NCBI GenBank assembly: GCA_031288005.1
Contig: JAITSE010000040.1
Span: 1-31,833 of the forward strand
Direction: 5' to 3'
Source of the DNA: Treponema sp.
GTDB taxonomy: Bacteria; Spirochaetota; Spirochaetia; Treponematales; Breznakiellaceae
DNA: 31,833 nucleotides
Part shown: in pieces, positions 1 through 7,367 of the stretch
Layout: the number at the start of each line of letters is the position of its first letter
Position numbering within the stretch: position 1 is the first letter of the stretch
Made by a program: the position numbers and the translations under genes
Notes under the pieces: generated by a model
Database searches by the model: none
Seen by the model: the letters and a program-made list of their open reading frames with translations, nothing else
Told to the model about the DNA's origin: nothing

Positions 1-2
1 AG

Positions 3-1313
3 CTTGCAACAGTACTTGAAACAAAAAAAGGCGAGACGGCAAGACTCTTCGCGCGCTGGCTGCCTGCGGCTCAGACCATAGAACTGGACAAGCCCTTGGA
101 GAGAAGTGAAGGCTGGCCCCGCTGGGGATATGCGGACGCGGTGAAGATCAATGACGAACCAGATCGGAAAGCCTTTGTTATCTACGGCGGCAACTATGAC
201 GATGATTCTCCTATATACGTAACAGGCAGCACCAAGGACGTGCAGCTCCGCATCATCCCGGGCAACGGCAACGAGTGGACCAGCGAAAAAGATACTACGC
301 CGGTGGTGGGATATAATTACTATGATTATGAATCCTGGAACAGGTTTACGGTATCGACAGGGACAGTTCGCGAGCCGAATGAGAAAATACCGCACCTCTA
401 CAGGATAACGCCGCTGAAGCGCAACACGACGGTACGGGTTAGATTCGTGAACGCGAAGATAGAACTGAGCGATGGACGCAATCCGGTCGACGTGGGCCCC
501 TACCATGAGTTTGAGAACTTAAATGAGATCAGGGATGAAAGCGAACTCCGCTTTGACATAAGCTGGAGCCGCGCCCGCCCGGGAAGTGATTTTGGCCTCT
601 CTGAGAAGCGGCACGGCGCCTGGCTGGGGAAATTCGGCCCCAACAACCGGTGGCTGGCTGCTAATGGCTATGATAAGTCCCAGTACTATGTGCGCTGGAA
701 TGACCATGAGATTAAAGCGCTTCTTGAATTTGAAGGGCAAAATAACGTTATAACTTCAACCGGCGCCACGGCATTCGCGCTGTGGAACTCCCGCTATAAC
801 CTGGGCCCCAGGTACACCGTTCTTCTTCCGACGCGTCCGGATGTGTCTTATAGTCCTGACTTTAAAACTCCTAATATAAAAGAATGGGAAGAATACAGGA
901 AAAAATGTTTTCTTTTTATAGAGCAGTTTTGGCTGCCTTATTCCCGTCAGCATAATATAACATATCCAGATGATAAGCTTGACGAGTTTAACTCCATGGG
1001 AGGCTGGGATCCGTCTGTCCTTCAACTCAAGTTCCGCGGCGGCGCCAAGCTCGAAGCCTCCATACGTGATCCGGCTAATGGCGACGACAAACTTACGGAA
1101 ACGCTTGATATCAATACCGGGCGAGGGAGAGGGCAATTCTGGGAACAAGACGAAGGTCTCAAGCTTGGCAGCTATCTGTGGAATGGCGACGGCTTCGTCG
1201 TGGGCGGCTGGGACGCCGCACCCGTGGGCGGCTCCCCCCAGGGCGGATGGACCATGGGCGGCTGGAACAAAGACAACTATCAAGCCACCGTACTATGGGG
1301 GACTTGGCGATGA
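3..1313 (+). CDS. C-terminal part of a secreted repeat protein, 5' end outside window
   Basis: The frame is open back to the window edge (first full codon at 3), so this is the 3' end of a longer gene. A TTG at 96 is the first start-like codon, but the residues before it clearly belong to the protein. They end in the LFARW motif that closes an InlB-B/Flg_new-type repeat, followed at once by LPAAQTIEL. The - strand protein at the other edge has the same junction (LYARW then LPADRTIDL). From about base 60 to the stop (about 417 residues) the two proteins are paralogous: shared landmarks are PIYVTG, RFVNA-IEL, DVGPYH, NDHE--A-LEFEG and LKFRGG---ASIRD. This copy has an extra stretch of about 45 residues before NDHE and a glycine/tryptophan-rich tail with several GGW motifs. 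There is no LPXTG or other sorting signal I recognise. Function is unknown; surface or secreted location is inferred from the repeat type. Confidence 0.8.
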   Translation, partial: LATVLETKKGETARLFARWLPAAQTIELDKPLERSEGWPRWGYADAVKINDEPDRKAFVIYGGNYDDDSPIYVTGSTKDVQLRIIPGNGNEWTSEKDTTPVVGYNYYDYESWNRFTVSTGTVREPNEKIPHLYRITPLKRNTTVRVRFVNAKIELSDGRNPVDVGPYHEFENLNEIRDESELRFDISWSRARPGSDFGLSEKRHGAWLGKFGPNNRWLAANGYDKSQYYVRWNDHEIKALLEFEGQNNVITSTGATAFALWNSRYNLGPRYTVLLPTRPDVSYSPDFKTPNIKEWEEYRKKCFLFIEQFWLPYSRQHNITYPDDKLDEFNSMGGWDPSVLQLKFRGGAKLEASIRDPANGDDKLTETLDINTGRGRGQFWEQDEGLKLGSYLWNGDGFVVGGWDAAPVGGSPQGGWTMGGWNKDNYQATVLWGTWR

Positions 1314-1332
1314 TAAGGCTGAAAGAAGCGGC

Positions 1333-1395
1333 CCAGGGACTTTAGTCCCAGACCTGCGATCCTGGGCCGTAGTCCCTGGGACTAAAGTCTGGGAC
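1333..1395. repeat. Nested inverted repeat between convergent genes
   Basis: The 100-bp space between the convergent stops at 1313 and 1414 holds overlapping inverted repeats. CCAGGGACT (1333-1341) pairs with AGTCCCTGG (1371-1379), and GTCCCAGAC (1345-1353) pairs with GTCTGGGAC (1387-1395). Each arm contains the GGACTTTAGTC/GACTAAAGTCC motif that recurs in other spacers of the window (1336-1349 and 1378-1389 here). The position suits a bidirectional transcription end. There is no long T tract, so terminator function is only inferred. Confidence 0.6.
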
Positions 1396-1413
1396 CACAG
1401 GTCCCCGGGGGGC

Positions 1414-2640
1414 TTATTTTCCCCGGGAACGCAGGAAGGCCCGGTACTTCTCCGGATCGCACCTTAAAGCGATGATAGGGGACGCGGGATCCCGCAGGGC
1501 CTTTCTCAGAGCTTCCCCGGCTTCAAAAAACAGCCTGCCCGCATCCACCAGCCTGCCTGAGCGGGAGCTCAGACCGATGCGGAAATCCGGGAGACCTTCA
1601 AAAGCTGGCGCAAGATAGCTGCGGAAGTCTTCCGCCCTGGCCAGCCCCTGATCCAGGTCCATATTGGGCAGGATTATCGTAATTCCCCTTTCCCCATTTT
1701 CAAAAATAAGGTCCCGGAGATTGAAAAAATTCACCGCCATACCTGCAAACTCATTGTACTGCTCCCCGGTTAAGGCGTCTTCCCCGGAAAAAGCCGCGAT
1801 CATCAATGTCAAATCCTGCTCAATGGAAGCGCAGCGGTGCAGTTCCGAATCAAGCCGGTCTATTGTATAGACATCCCAGCCTATATTGCTTCCGGGAGCG
1901 TAAAGCCCCTTGGGGAGACCGGCCTCAAAGGACGCGGCGTCCTCATGGAACGGCGCATCTTCATCCTCAACCGCCTCTATGGGCAGGGTCTCATCTTCCA
2001 GGATTTCAAAATTTTGCTCGAAAGAAAATTCTTCTTTGCCCCCGGCATCTCCGCTTTCCGGTTTTCCGTTGTCTTCTCCATCCTGGACAAGGCTGCGGGC
2101 AGATCGTTTTGACATCGTAGATTCCACAAGAAAGGTGAGAAAAGCCGCCGCAAGAGCTGTCATGATTACGATGAGGCAGTGTTTCAGGGTGGTAATGGCG
2201 TAATTCTGATCTATGGCGCCAAAACCGGCGCTGATGCTCACGTTTCTAAGTCCGTTGATACGCAGGGGGACTGCCGGCGTAGAGGAAACGCCCAGGCGCT
2301 TTATAAATCTGGGAGAATCCCTTTCCCAGCGTATCACCGCACCCCGCTCGCGCTCAAAAGCGTACTCTCCCGAAGGGCCTGAGATGATGACGCCCCGCAG
2401 GATTTGAGTCTTTTCAAGACTGTCATGAATCGCCTGCTGGAAAGGTACATCCATAAAACCCAGAACGCCCGCCGCTGAGGCAAGGTCCGCCAGTTCATAG
2501 AATTCGCGTTCGGCGGCTGCCCGACGCTCTACTACATTGACGTAGAAACGGTAAGCTCCGGTAAAAAGAACCACGGCATAAACAGCGATGCAGAAAAGAG
2601 CGATTATTAAGGCAGGAGTGGATATCTTCAGTTTCCTCAT
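1414..2640 (-). CDS. Membrane sensor with degenerate GGDEF domain
   Basis: The 408-aa protein has an N-terminal membrane segment (about residues 10-30), an extracytoplasmic region of about 110 residues, a second membrane segment (about 152-172), an acidic linker, and a C-terminal domain from about residue 255. The last domain follows the GGDEF fold order: an R-x(2)-SEL helix, a hydrophobic strand (LTLMIAAF), a signature-like turn before a TIILP strand, a FRIGLSSRSG strand, and a final A-x(2)-ALRKA helix. The signature reads NGERG at residues 315-319 instead of GGDEF/GGEEF, and the usual metal-binding D-x-D-x-FK segment is missing, so diguanylate cyclase activity is unlikely. The ATG at 2640 is chosen because it begins a basic then hydrophobic signal anchor; no clear ribosome site precedes it. 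It is divergent from the MEMO gene, 59 bp away. The fold call is by eye. Confidence 0.7.
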   Translation of the reverse strand: MRKLKISTPALIIALFCIAVYAVVLFTGAYRFYVNVVERRAAAEREFYELADLASAAGVLGFMDVPFQQAIHDSLEKTQILRGVIISGPSGEYAFERERGAVIRWERDSPRFIKRLGVSSTPAVPLRINGLRNVSISAGFGAIDQNYAITTLKHCLIVIMTALAAAFLTFLVESTMSKRSARSLVQDGEDNGKPESGDAGGKEEFSFEQNFEILEDETLPIEAVEDEDAPFHEDAASFEAGLPKGLYAPGSNIGWDVYTIDRLDSELHRCASIEQDLTLMIAAFSGEDALTGEQYNEFAGMAVNFFNLRDLIFENGERGITIILPNMDLDQGLARAEDFRSYLAPAFEGLPDFRIGLSSRSGRLVDAGRLFFEAGEALRKALRDPASPIIALRCDPEKYRAFLRSRGK

Positions 2641-2699
2641 AATAAAAAAAGTATATACCTTTTTTGAAATTCATGCTAGGATAAATAAAAGAGTTTGCT

Positions 2700-3566
2700 A
2701 TGAACCTGCGAAAACAGCTTCTTCCCCCAGGCTGGTATCCTCAATCCGCTGAAAAAGTACGAGAATTTTTGGAGACCTTGGAGCAGAGCTCCTTGGAACA
2801 GAGTTCTTTGGAATTGCATTCCTTGGAATTGCATTCCAAAGCTGTTATCGCGCCTCATGCGGGCTGGCATTATTCAGGCCGCATTGCGAAGCGGGCCTTC
2901 AAAGCCTTGAAACCCGGCGCTGATACGGTTGTCGTCATCGGAGGACATCTGCCGGCAGGCGTCCCGCCTCTCTTTGCGGAAGAAGACGGCGTTGTTACCC
3001 CCTTGGGAGTTCTGGAAATAGACAGGGAATTCAGGGACCTGATCTGGAAAGAAATTGGCGGCAAGCCTGACCTCTACTACGACAATACCGTAGAAGTTCT
3101 GCTGCCCATGGTGAAATTCTATTTTCCCAAGGCCCGGTTAATCTGGCTGCGCCTTGGGGCGGAAATTCAGTCTTACGAAGCGGGCAGGATTATAGCGTCA
3201 ATAGCCTGCTCTCTGAAACGCCGGCCCGTCCTTATAGGTTCCACAGATTTGACCCACTACGGGCTTAATTACAATTTTGCCCCCCGGGGTACAGGCTTGC
3301 AGGCTTTGGAATGGGTGAAAAACGAAAACGACGCCGCCTTTATCCAGGCTGTTCTGTCAGGCCGCGCCGGCGCTGTCCTCGACCGGGCCGCGGCGGATAA
3401 ATCGTCCTGCTCCCCCGGCGCTGTCCTCGCCTGTATGGGTTACGCCCACGCCCTAAAGGCGTCTAAAGCGGCCCTTCTCTCTTACGCTGCCGGCGCCGCT
3501 TCCCAGGAAGCGGACATCCCCGATTCTTTCGTGGGCTACGCGGCTATGGCTTTCTTTCCCGCATAA
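2700..3566 (+). CDS. MEMO1/AmmeMemoRadiSam system protein B homologue
   Basis: The 288-aa product matches the MEMO family. Visible landmarks are APHAGWHYSG (H53, H57), VIGGHLPAG (H83, the usual GPNH position), GSTDLTHYG (H186) and CSPGAVLACMGYA (C237). These correspond to the His/His/Cys pocket of MEMO proteins, which resembles an extradiol dioxygenase site. The biochemical role of bacterial members is unknown; many sit beside AMMECR1 and radical-SAM partners, but neither is here. A run of four 5-residue repeats (LEQSS, LEQSS, LELHS, LELHS; residues 27-46) lies just before the family core. The start at 2700 has only a weak purine-rich site (AAAAGAG) upstream. A possible promoter is TTGAAA (2664-2669) with TAAAAG (2686-2691). 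Confidence 0.85.
   Translation: MNLRKQLLPPGWYPQSAEKVREFLETLEQSSLEQSSLELHSLELHSKAVIAPHAGWHYSGRIAKRAFKALKPGADTVVVIGGHLPAGVPPLFAEEDGVVTPLGVLEIDREFRDLIWKEIGGKPDLYYDNTVEVLLPMVKFYFPKARLIWLRLGAEIQSYEAGRIIASIACSLKRRPVLIGSTDLTHYGLNYNFAPRGTGLQALEWVKNENDAAFIQAVLSGRAGAVLDRAAADKSSCSPGAVLACMGYAHALKASKAALLSYAAGAASQEADIPDSFVGYAAMAFFPA
2778..2837 (+). repeat. 4 x 15-bp in-frame tandem repeat
   Basis: Four consecutive 15-bp units inside the MEMO gene encode LEQSS, LEQSS, LELHS and LELHS. The last two units (2808-2822 and 2823-2837) are identical in DNA. Unit length is a multiple of three, so copy-number change keeps the frame. Confidence 0.9.
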
Positions 3567-3643
3567 GAGCGCCCCGGCAAACAGACTCCGCCTGATTGCA
3601 CACTAATAGGCATGGCCTCCAACCAATAGGCATATAAACCGCC

Positions 3644-3748
3644 CATTAGAGCGTCCGAGTCACTCATTAGAGCGTCCGGGCCGCTCGCTAGAGCGTCCGA
3701 GTCACTCGCTAGAGCGTCCGGGCCGCTCATTAGAGCGTCCGGGCCGCT
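3644..3748. repeat. 5 x 21-bp tandem repeat
   Basis: Five head-to-tail 21-bp units start at 3644, 3665, 3686, 3707 and 3728. Each contains TAGAGCGTCCG. They differ in the first bases (CAT or CGC) and in the second half (AGTCACT or GGCCGCT), giving an alternating pattern. In one - strand frame they would encode a 7-residue repeat, but no initiation signal supports translation. It resembles a VNTR. Confidence 0.9.
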
Positions 3749-3762
3749 AAAGCGGGTATCTT

Positions 3763-3859
3763 GGAGTTTTGGGAGCGACATCTAAATTGCGGAAACGCGG
3801 AAACGCGGAAACAAGTTTCCGAAGTTTCCGATGGATATTGTTGTAAGTCCCAAAACTCC
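3763..3859. repeat. Long stem-loop with inner GGAAAC hairpins, after the MAF operon
   Basis: GGAGTTTTGGGA (3763-3774) and TCCCAAAACTCC (3848-3859) are a perfect 12-bp inverted repeat. Inside are three CGGAAAC units and two GTTTCCG units, with a 7-bp hairpin at 3806-3821. It lies 50 bp beyond the last stop of the - strand operon, where a transcript end would be expected. A related hairpin follows the CHASE2 gene at 9129-9163. Confidence 0.65.
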
Positions 3860-3908
3860 CCGGATTTATCCCGTGGAACCAGCCGCCCTGAAACCAATGC
3901 GGGCAGTT

Positions 3909-5633
3909 TCATAACCCGCTGTTCAGCACGGCGTCCAGCTCTTTGATGGAATAATCCCGTACGGCTTCCAGCGCTTCTTGGGCGGTTAACCCGCTGCGGC
4001 GGCGCTGCATCGCGGCGCAGGCGGGGAGCAAGGTAGTGAGGATAAGGCTTTCTTGTTCCGTGAGTCCCTGGAGAAAGGCCGTTATATTTTGGCCGGCCTT
4101 GGGCAGCGCCGCGATTTCCGCCCTGTAGCTTTCCAGAAACCCTTCGGCGCCCGTGGAGGACCTGCCCGCGGCAAAGAGGCGCAGGGATTCCCGGCGGCAG
4201 GGCGTTTTTTCCGGGAAGCTGAGAGGGACCCCCAGGCCGGAAACAGCGGTAAGGGCGGCGTTTATGGAGCGGGCCTTTGCCTCAAGACTTTCGCGGTAGC
4301 TTTGCAGCAAAGGCGTTACGTAATACCATAAGCCGCCGGCTCCGTCTTTTTTGGACAACGGGGAGTTTCTGTAAAGGAAATCTGAATTCTGGGCTTCCTG
4401 AGGGTTAAGTCGGGTTTGCCGCGTCTCGAAATACGGGTAAATATAAGTTCCCCTGGCGTAGGTTTTCCCCATTGGGTAGGAGAAGTCGGCTCCGTAAAGC
4501 TCTATTTCTTCCGCTCCAAAATATTCCGCCAGAGACAGGGCCGCGTAGGTTACGTTGGCCCCCGAAGCGTCTATGCACGGAAAAGGCCGCCAGTACCGGG
4601 AGATATACCGGGTCAGCGGATGACCGCCGGAGAAAAAACGGGGATTCCCTGTCAAAGAAGCCAGAAGGGGGGGGCTTGCCAGGTCTAGGAAAAGGGGTAT
4701 GTCCCCTGGAAGACCGGCGGTAAAATGGAAGTAGCTGATGTGCTGGCAGTCAATCGAAACCGCCGCATCCGGTTTAATGTTCCATTCAAGCAGAGCCGGG
4801 AGGGCGGTGTCCACGGCGATGACAAACCGGGACTTCCTGGTTTTTTCAAGCCTGGGAAGCTGCATATCCAGGGAAGGTCCGGCGGCGCATACAGCTGCCC
4901 TTCGTACCGGAGGCAGCGGACGCTCCGGCTTTTCAGCCCGAAAAAGGTTTCTGATAATGTTTGAAAACCACCGGGTTCCAAAATAAGCCTGCGTCGAATA
5001 GTCCCCCGCAAGCCTGTTTATTGCATTTTTTACCGACTCCCCGGCCCGGCCAAAGTTGAAGGGGTCAAGCTCCGTTCTGGTCCGCAGCGGGATGGTTCTG
5101 ATGCCGCCATAAAGCGCGGGTTGATAAGTCTCAAGAATGAAAGCTTCCAGAATTTCCGGGTCCGGGTCTACCATAAAGTTAAACCGTGGATCCTGGAAAA
5201 TGCTGATGTATTCTTTGGAAGCCAGTAGTTCCGCGATTCCGTGTATACCGTACTCGACAAGGATAATGCGGTGTATGTCCTTCCTTTCCAGCGCAGCCTG
5301 GGCATAATAACCCCCGCCTAGACCTAAGAGGACCAGGTAGCCTGCGGCGGAGCGCGGCGTTTTGCTTTCCGCGGCGTTTTGGACGGGCATATCCTGGGCG
5401 CATAGGGCCGCGGTTATGAGCCTTTCACCTTCCCGGCGCGGGTCCACAAGCGAGTGAAGCGGGCGGGCCGCGCCTGAGGGGTCTGTCATGGCCGGAACAT
5501 GATCGCCGGAACGGGCATCAAGGAAGCGGTAATATCCTCTGGTGGTCTCCGCTCCGGATAATCTGGAACATAGGACCGGGTCTTTTTGGGACAATGCAAG
5601 GAGGTTCCGCTCAAAAAAATACTGTTTAGTCAT
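3909..5633 (-). CDS. Motility-associated factor (MAF/DUF115) glycosyltransferase-like protein
   Basis: The 574-aa protein has the two-part MAF architecture. An N-terminal Rossmann-like segment (YLVLLGLGGGYYAQAAL, about residues 99-115, then IILVE) is followed by the DUF115/MptE-like core starting at CAAGPSLD (residues 249-256), with VIAVDTALPALL, KPDAAVSIDC and ELYGADFSYP further on. In other flagellated bacteria MAF proteins are needed for attaching nonulosonate-type sugars to flagellin. The acceptor here is inferred to be FlaB-type flagellin; no sugar-biosynthesis genes are in the window to confirm the donor. The ATG at 5633 overlaps the preceding MAF gene by 8 bp, which suggests translational coupling. 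It is the last gene of a four-gene operon and is followed by the 3763-3859 stem-loop. Length is ordinary for the family. Confidence 0.8.
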   Translation of the reverse strand: MTKQYFFERNLLALSQKDPVLCSRLSGAETTRGYYRFLDARSGDHVPAMTDPSGAARPLHSLVDPRREGERLITAALCAQDMPVQNAAESKTPRSAAGYLVLLGLGGGYYAQAALERKDIHRIILVEYGIHGIAELLASKEYISIFQDPRFNFMVDPDPEILEAFILETYQPALYGGIRTIPLRTRTELDPFNFGRAGESVKNAINRLAGDYSTQAYFGTRWFSNIIRNLFRAEKPERPLPPVRRAAVCAAGPSLDMQLPRLEKTRKSRFVIAVDTALPALLEWNIKPDAAVSIDCQHISYFHFTAGLPGDIPLFLDLASPPLLASLTGNPRFFSGGHPLTRYISRYWRPFPCIDASGANVTYAALSLAEYFGAEEIELYGADFSYPMGKTYARGTYIYPYFETRQTRLNPQEAQNSDFLYRNSPLSKKDGAGGLWYYVTPLLQSYRESLEAKARSINAALTAVSGLGVPLSFPEKTPCRRESLRLFAAGRSSTGAEGFLESYRAEIAALPKAGQNITAFLQGLTEQESLILTTLLPACAAMQRRRSGLTAQEALEAVRDYSIKELDAVLNSGL

Positions 5634-7131
5634 CCGCTCTTCCTACCATCGTCCGGGAATCAGGCTTTTTAATTTCGCCGATTATTTTAATAAGCTCCTT
5701 TGCCGAAGCTTCCCCGCTGCCGGGAAGAAGCAGGTCTCCTAATTCGAAGAGCAGCTTTCTTTGTAATGGCCCGGCGGCGCTCAAAAGGCCGGTTAGGACC
5801 CGGACAGCTTCATCTTGGCGCGCCGGCCTGGAAAGGACGCGGGTCTCCATACTGAGGCGCTCAGTCCTCCGGGTGTTCATCTCTTGACTCCCCGGGCGCA
5901 TAGCCGGCTCACGGGGAAGCGCGTCAAAAACCGGGTTATTTTTTCCTAGGGAGCGGATGCGCCCCGGATAAGCCGCCATGCGTCCACCAAACCATTCCGC
6001 GTAAACCCGGTGGCTACAGGAAGCGGATATTTGCCCGGCCCGGACAAAAGCCCGGGAGTATTGGGGATCAAGCCGGTTAGCCCCCTCATCCCTGAATCTG
6101 TCCAGTGCATAGGGCCGGGCGTGGGTTTTTATGTCCTCATTGGCAAGGTCCATGCCGGCGAGGAAAACTTCGCCTTTTGTACATCTGAGGGCCAAGTCCA
6201 AGGCCGAAGCCGTAACTGTCCCTCTTTGCGGGAGAACGAGGCGGGGAATTCCCAGTTTTTCCAGTACCGCTTCCTGCCAGAGGCTTCCATCGCTCAGGGG
6301 CAGGACAGGGAAATCGCCGTACTGGCATGGGATTGCGGCAGTAAGGGAGGCCGCTAGGAAAAGAGGCCCTCCGGTAGTCAGGCGTATCGTTTCCCAGAGG
6401 TGAAATCGCGCCCACCCGCCGCCGTCAGCGGCGATTGCCAAGTCAGGCATTATGCCCCCGGAAGCAAGGGCCGGAACAGAAGAGGAGGATGCAAGAAGCG
6501 CCGCGCCTTCCCTCCGCATGAGGGCAATGGCGGGGAGGCTTTCTTCCAGGCCGGGTCCGGCGCCTGTAACGATCCATGGGAGACTGCCTGGGGAAATACG
6601 GAAAAATACCCGCAGGATGTCCAAATTCCTGAAAAAATTTTTAACCCAGCGGCGGCCAAAGCCCCGAACGGTCCTGGCGTTGGCGTCAGCCCGGCGTATG
6701 AAATAGACTGCGGCCTCAAGAAGTTTTTTATAAGCCGTCCCATAGGCGGCCAGCGCCGGCCTCCATTCCACGATTTTCAAAACGTCAATTCCAGCATCAG
6801 GAAGCTCCCTTTCCAGGAATTCCTCCGGGGAAATCCCCGATCCCGGGGACCATGCGGGAACATCTTTTGCCGTCTCTCCTGAGACTGAAACAAAAAAATC
6901 CGACACATGGAGGACGGCGGCTTTGGCCGCGGGGAAAAGTCTTTTTAACACGGGAATAATATAACCCAGCCCCGGTTCAATCAAAATGAAGAAGCGTATT
7001 TTTTCGCTCAAATTAAGGCTTTTTACGTATTTTTCCGCTTCGGCGGCGGGATTGTACCGGGAATGAAGAAATTTATCTCCCGCAAGAACCGTAGGAAGGC
7101 CGGTTCCCGCGGAAGAGAGCTGTTCTGTCAT
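5626..7131 (-). CDS. Second MAF/DUF115 protein, divergent
   Basis: The 501-aa product is a second member of the same family. It has a Rossmann-like start (FFILIEPGLGYIIPVLKRLFP, about residues 47-67), then the DUF115 core at WIVTGAGPGLEESLP (residues 186-200), IMPDLAIAADGG and EVFLAGMDLAN. It differs strongly from its neighbour, so the pair are old paralogues and not a recent duplication. Tandem MAF genes are common near flagellar genes. The ATG at 7131 overlaps the stop of the upstream 79-aa ORF as ATGA, and its own stop overlaps the next gene, so all are probably co-translated. The two proteins may form one modification complex or act on different sites; the sequence does not decide this. 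Confidence 0.75.
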   Translation of the reverse strand: MTEQLSSAGTGLPTVLAGDKFLHSRYNPAAEAEKYVKSLNLSEKIRFFILIEPGLGYIIPVLKRLFPAAKAAVLHVSDFFVSVSGETAKDVPAWSPGSGISPEEFLERELPDAGIDVLKIVEWRPALAAYGTAYKKLLEAAVYFIRRADANARTVRGFGRRWVKNFFRNLDILRVFFRISPGSLPWIVTGAGPGLEESLPAIALMRREGAALLASSSSVPALASGGIMPDLAIAADGGGWARFHLWETIRLTTGGPLFLAASLTAAIPCQYGDFPVLPLSDGSLWQEAVLEKLGIPRLVLPQRGTVTASALDLALRCTKGEVFLAGMDLANEDIKTHARPYALDRFRDEGANRLDPQYSRAFVRAGQISASCSHRVYAEWFGGRMAAYPGRIRSLGKNNPVFDALPREPAMRPGSQEMNTRRTERLSMETRVLSRPARQDEAVRVLTGLLSAAGPLQRKLLFELGDLLLPGSGEASAKELIKIIGEIKKPDSRTMVGRADD

Positions 7132-7367
7132 AGCGCCGTAGAAAAGATTTTATCCTGAGTCTCTGTAGAATTCATTTGGCGAAGCTCTTGCGGCTTTCCG
7201 CAAACGGCTAGGCTCAGAAAAGCTCCGGCGCGCAAATACCCCGCCACGCGGCGGGTCAAGAGTTCAGGCTTTCGATCTTCGGGGAACAACAGGATTATCC
7301 CCGAACATGATGTACTTTGCGGCCAATAGTTCCCAAGCAGGTTCCGAATCGCTTTCGCGAACCTCAT
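7128..7367 (-). CDS. Small unknown protein in the MAF operon
   Basis: This 79-aa ORF fits exactly between its neighbours. Its ATG shares a base with the upstream stop (TAATG at 7367) and its stop overlaps the next start (ATGA at 7128-7131). Such double coupling supports it as a real gene. The protein is basic at the N-terminus, has no obvious membrane helix or motif, and is not recognised. It could be an accessory subunit of the MAF proteins or a detached N-terminal piece of the next one. Confidence 0.55.
   Translation of the reverse strand: MRFAKAIRNLLGNYWPQSTSCSGIILLFPEDRKPELLTRRVAGYLRAGAFLSLAVCGKPQELRQMNSTETQDKIFSTAL

Larger units (their letters stand above)
3567..3908. other. 342-bp repeat-rich intergenic region
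   Basis: No convincing gene lies between the MEMO stop and the end of the MAF operon. The region holds a 5 x 21-bp tandem array (3644-3748), an outer 12-bp inverted repeat (3763-3774 with 3848-3859) and an inner GGAAAC/GTTTCC hairpin array (3790-3830). Short ORFs here have no ribosome sites and simply read through the repeats. Confidence 0.75.

Noticed and set aside
3644..3748. CRISPR array
   Set aside because: The units are directly adjacent with no spacers, and no cas genes are nearby.
3536..3781. 81-aa - strand ORF with a 7-residue repeat (S-G/D-P/S-DAL-A/M)
   Set aside because: It is only the translation of the 21-bp array, has no ribosome site and runs into the MEMO gene on the other strand.
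5626..7131. The two MAF genes as a frameshifted single gene
   Set aside because: Each has its own full Rossmann-like and DUF115 parts, so they are separate complete genes.
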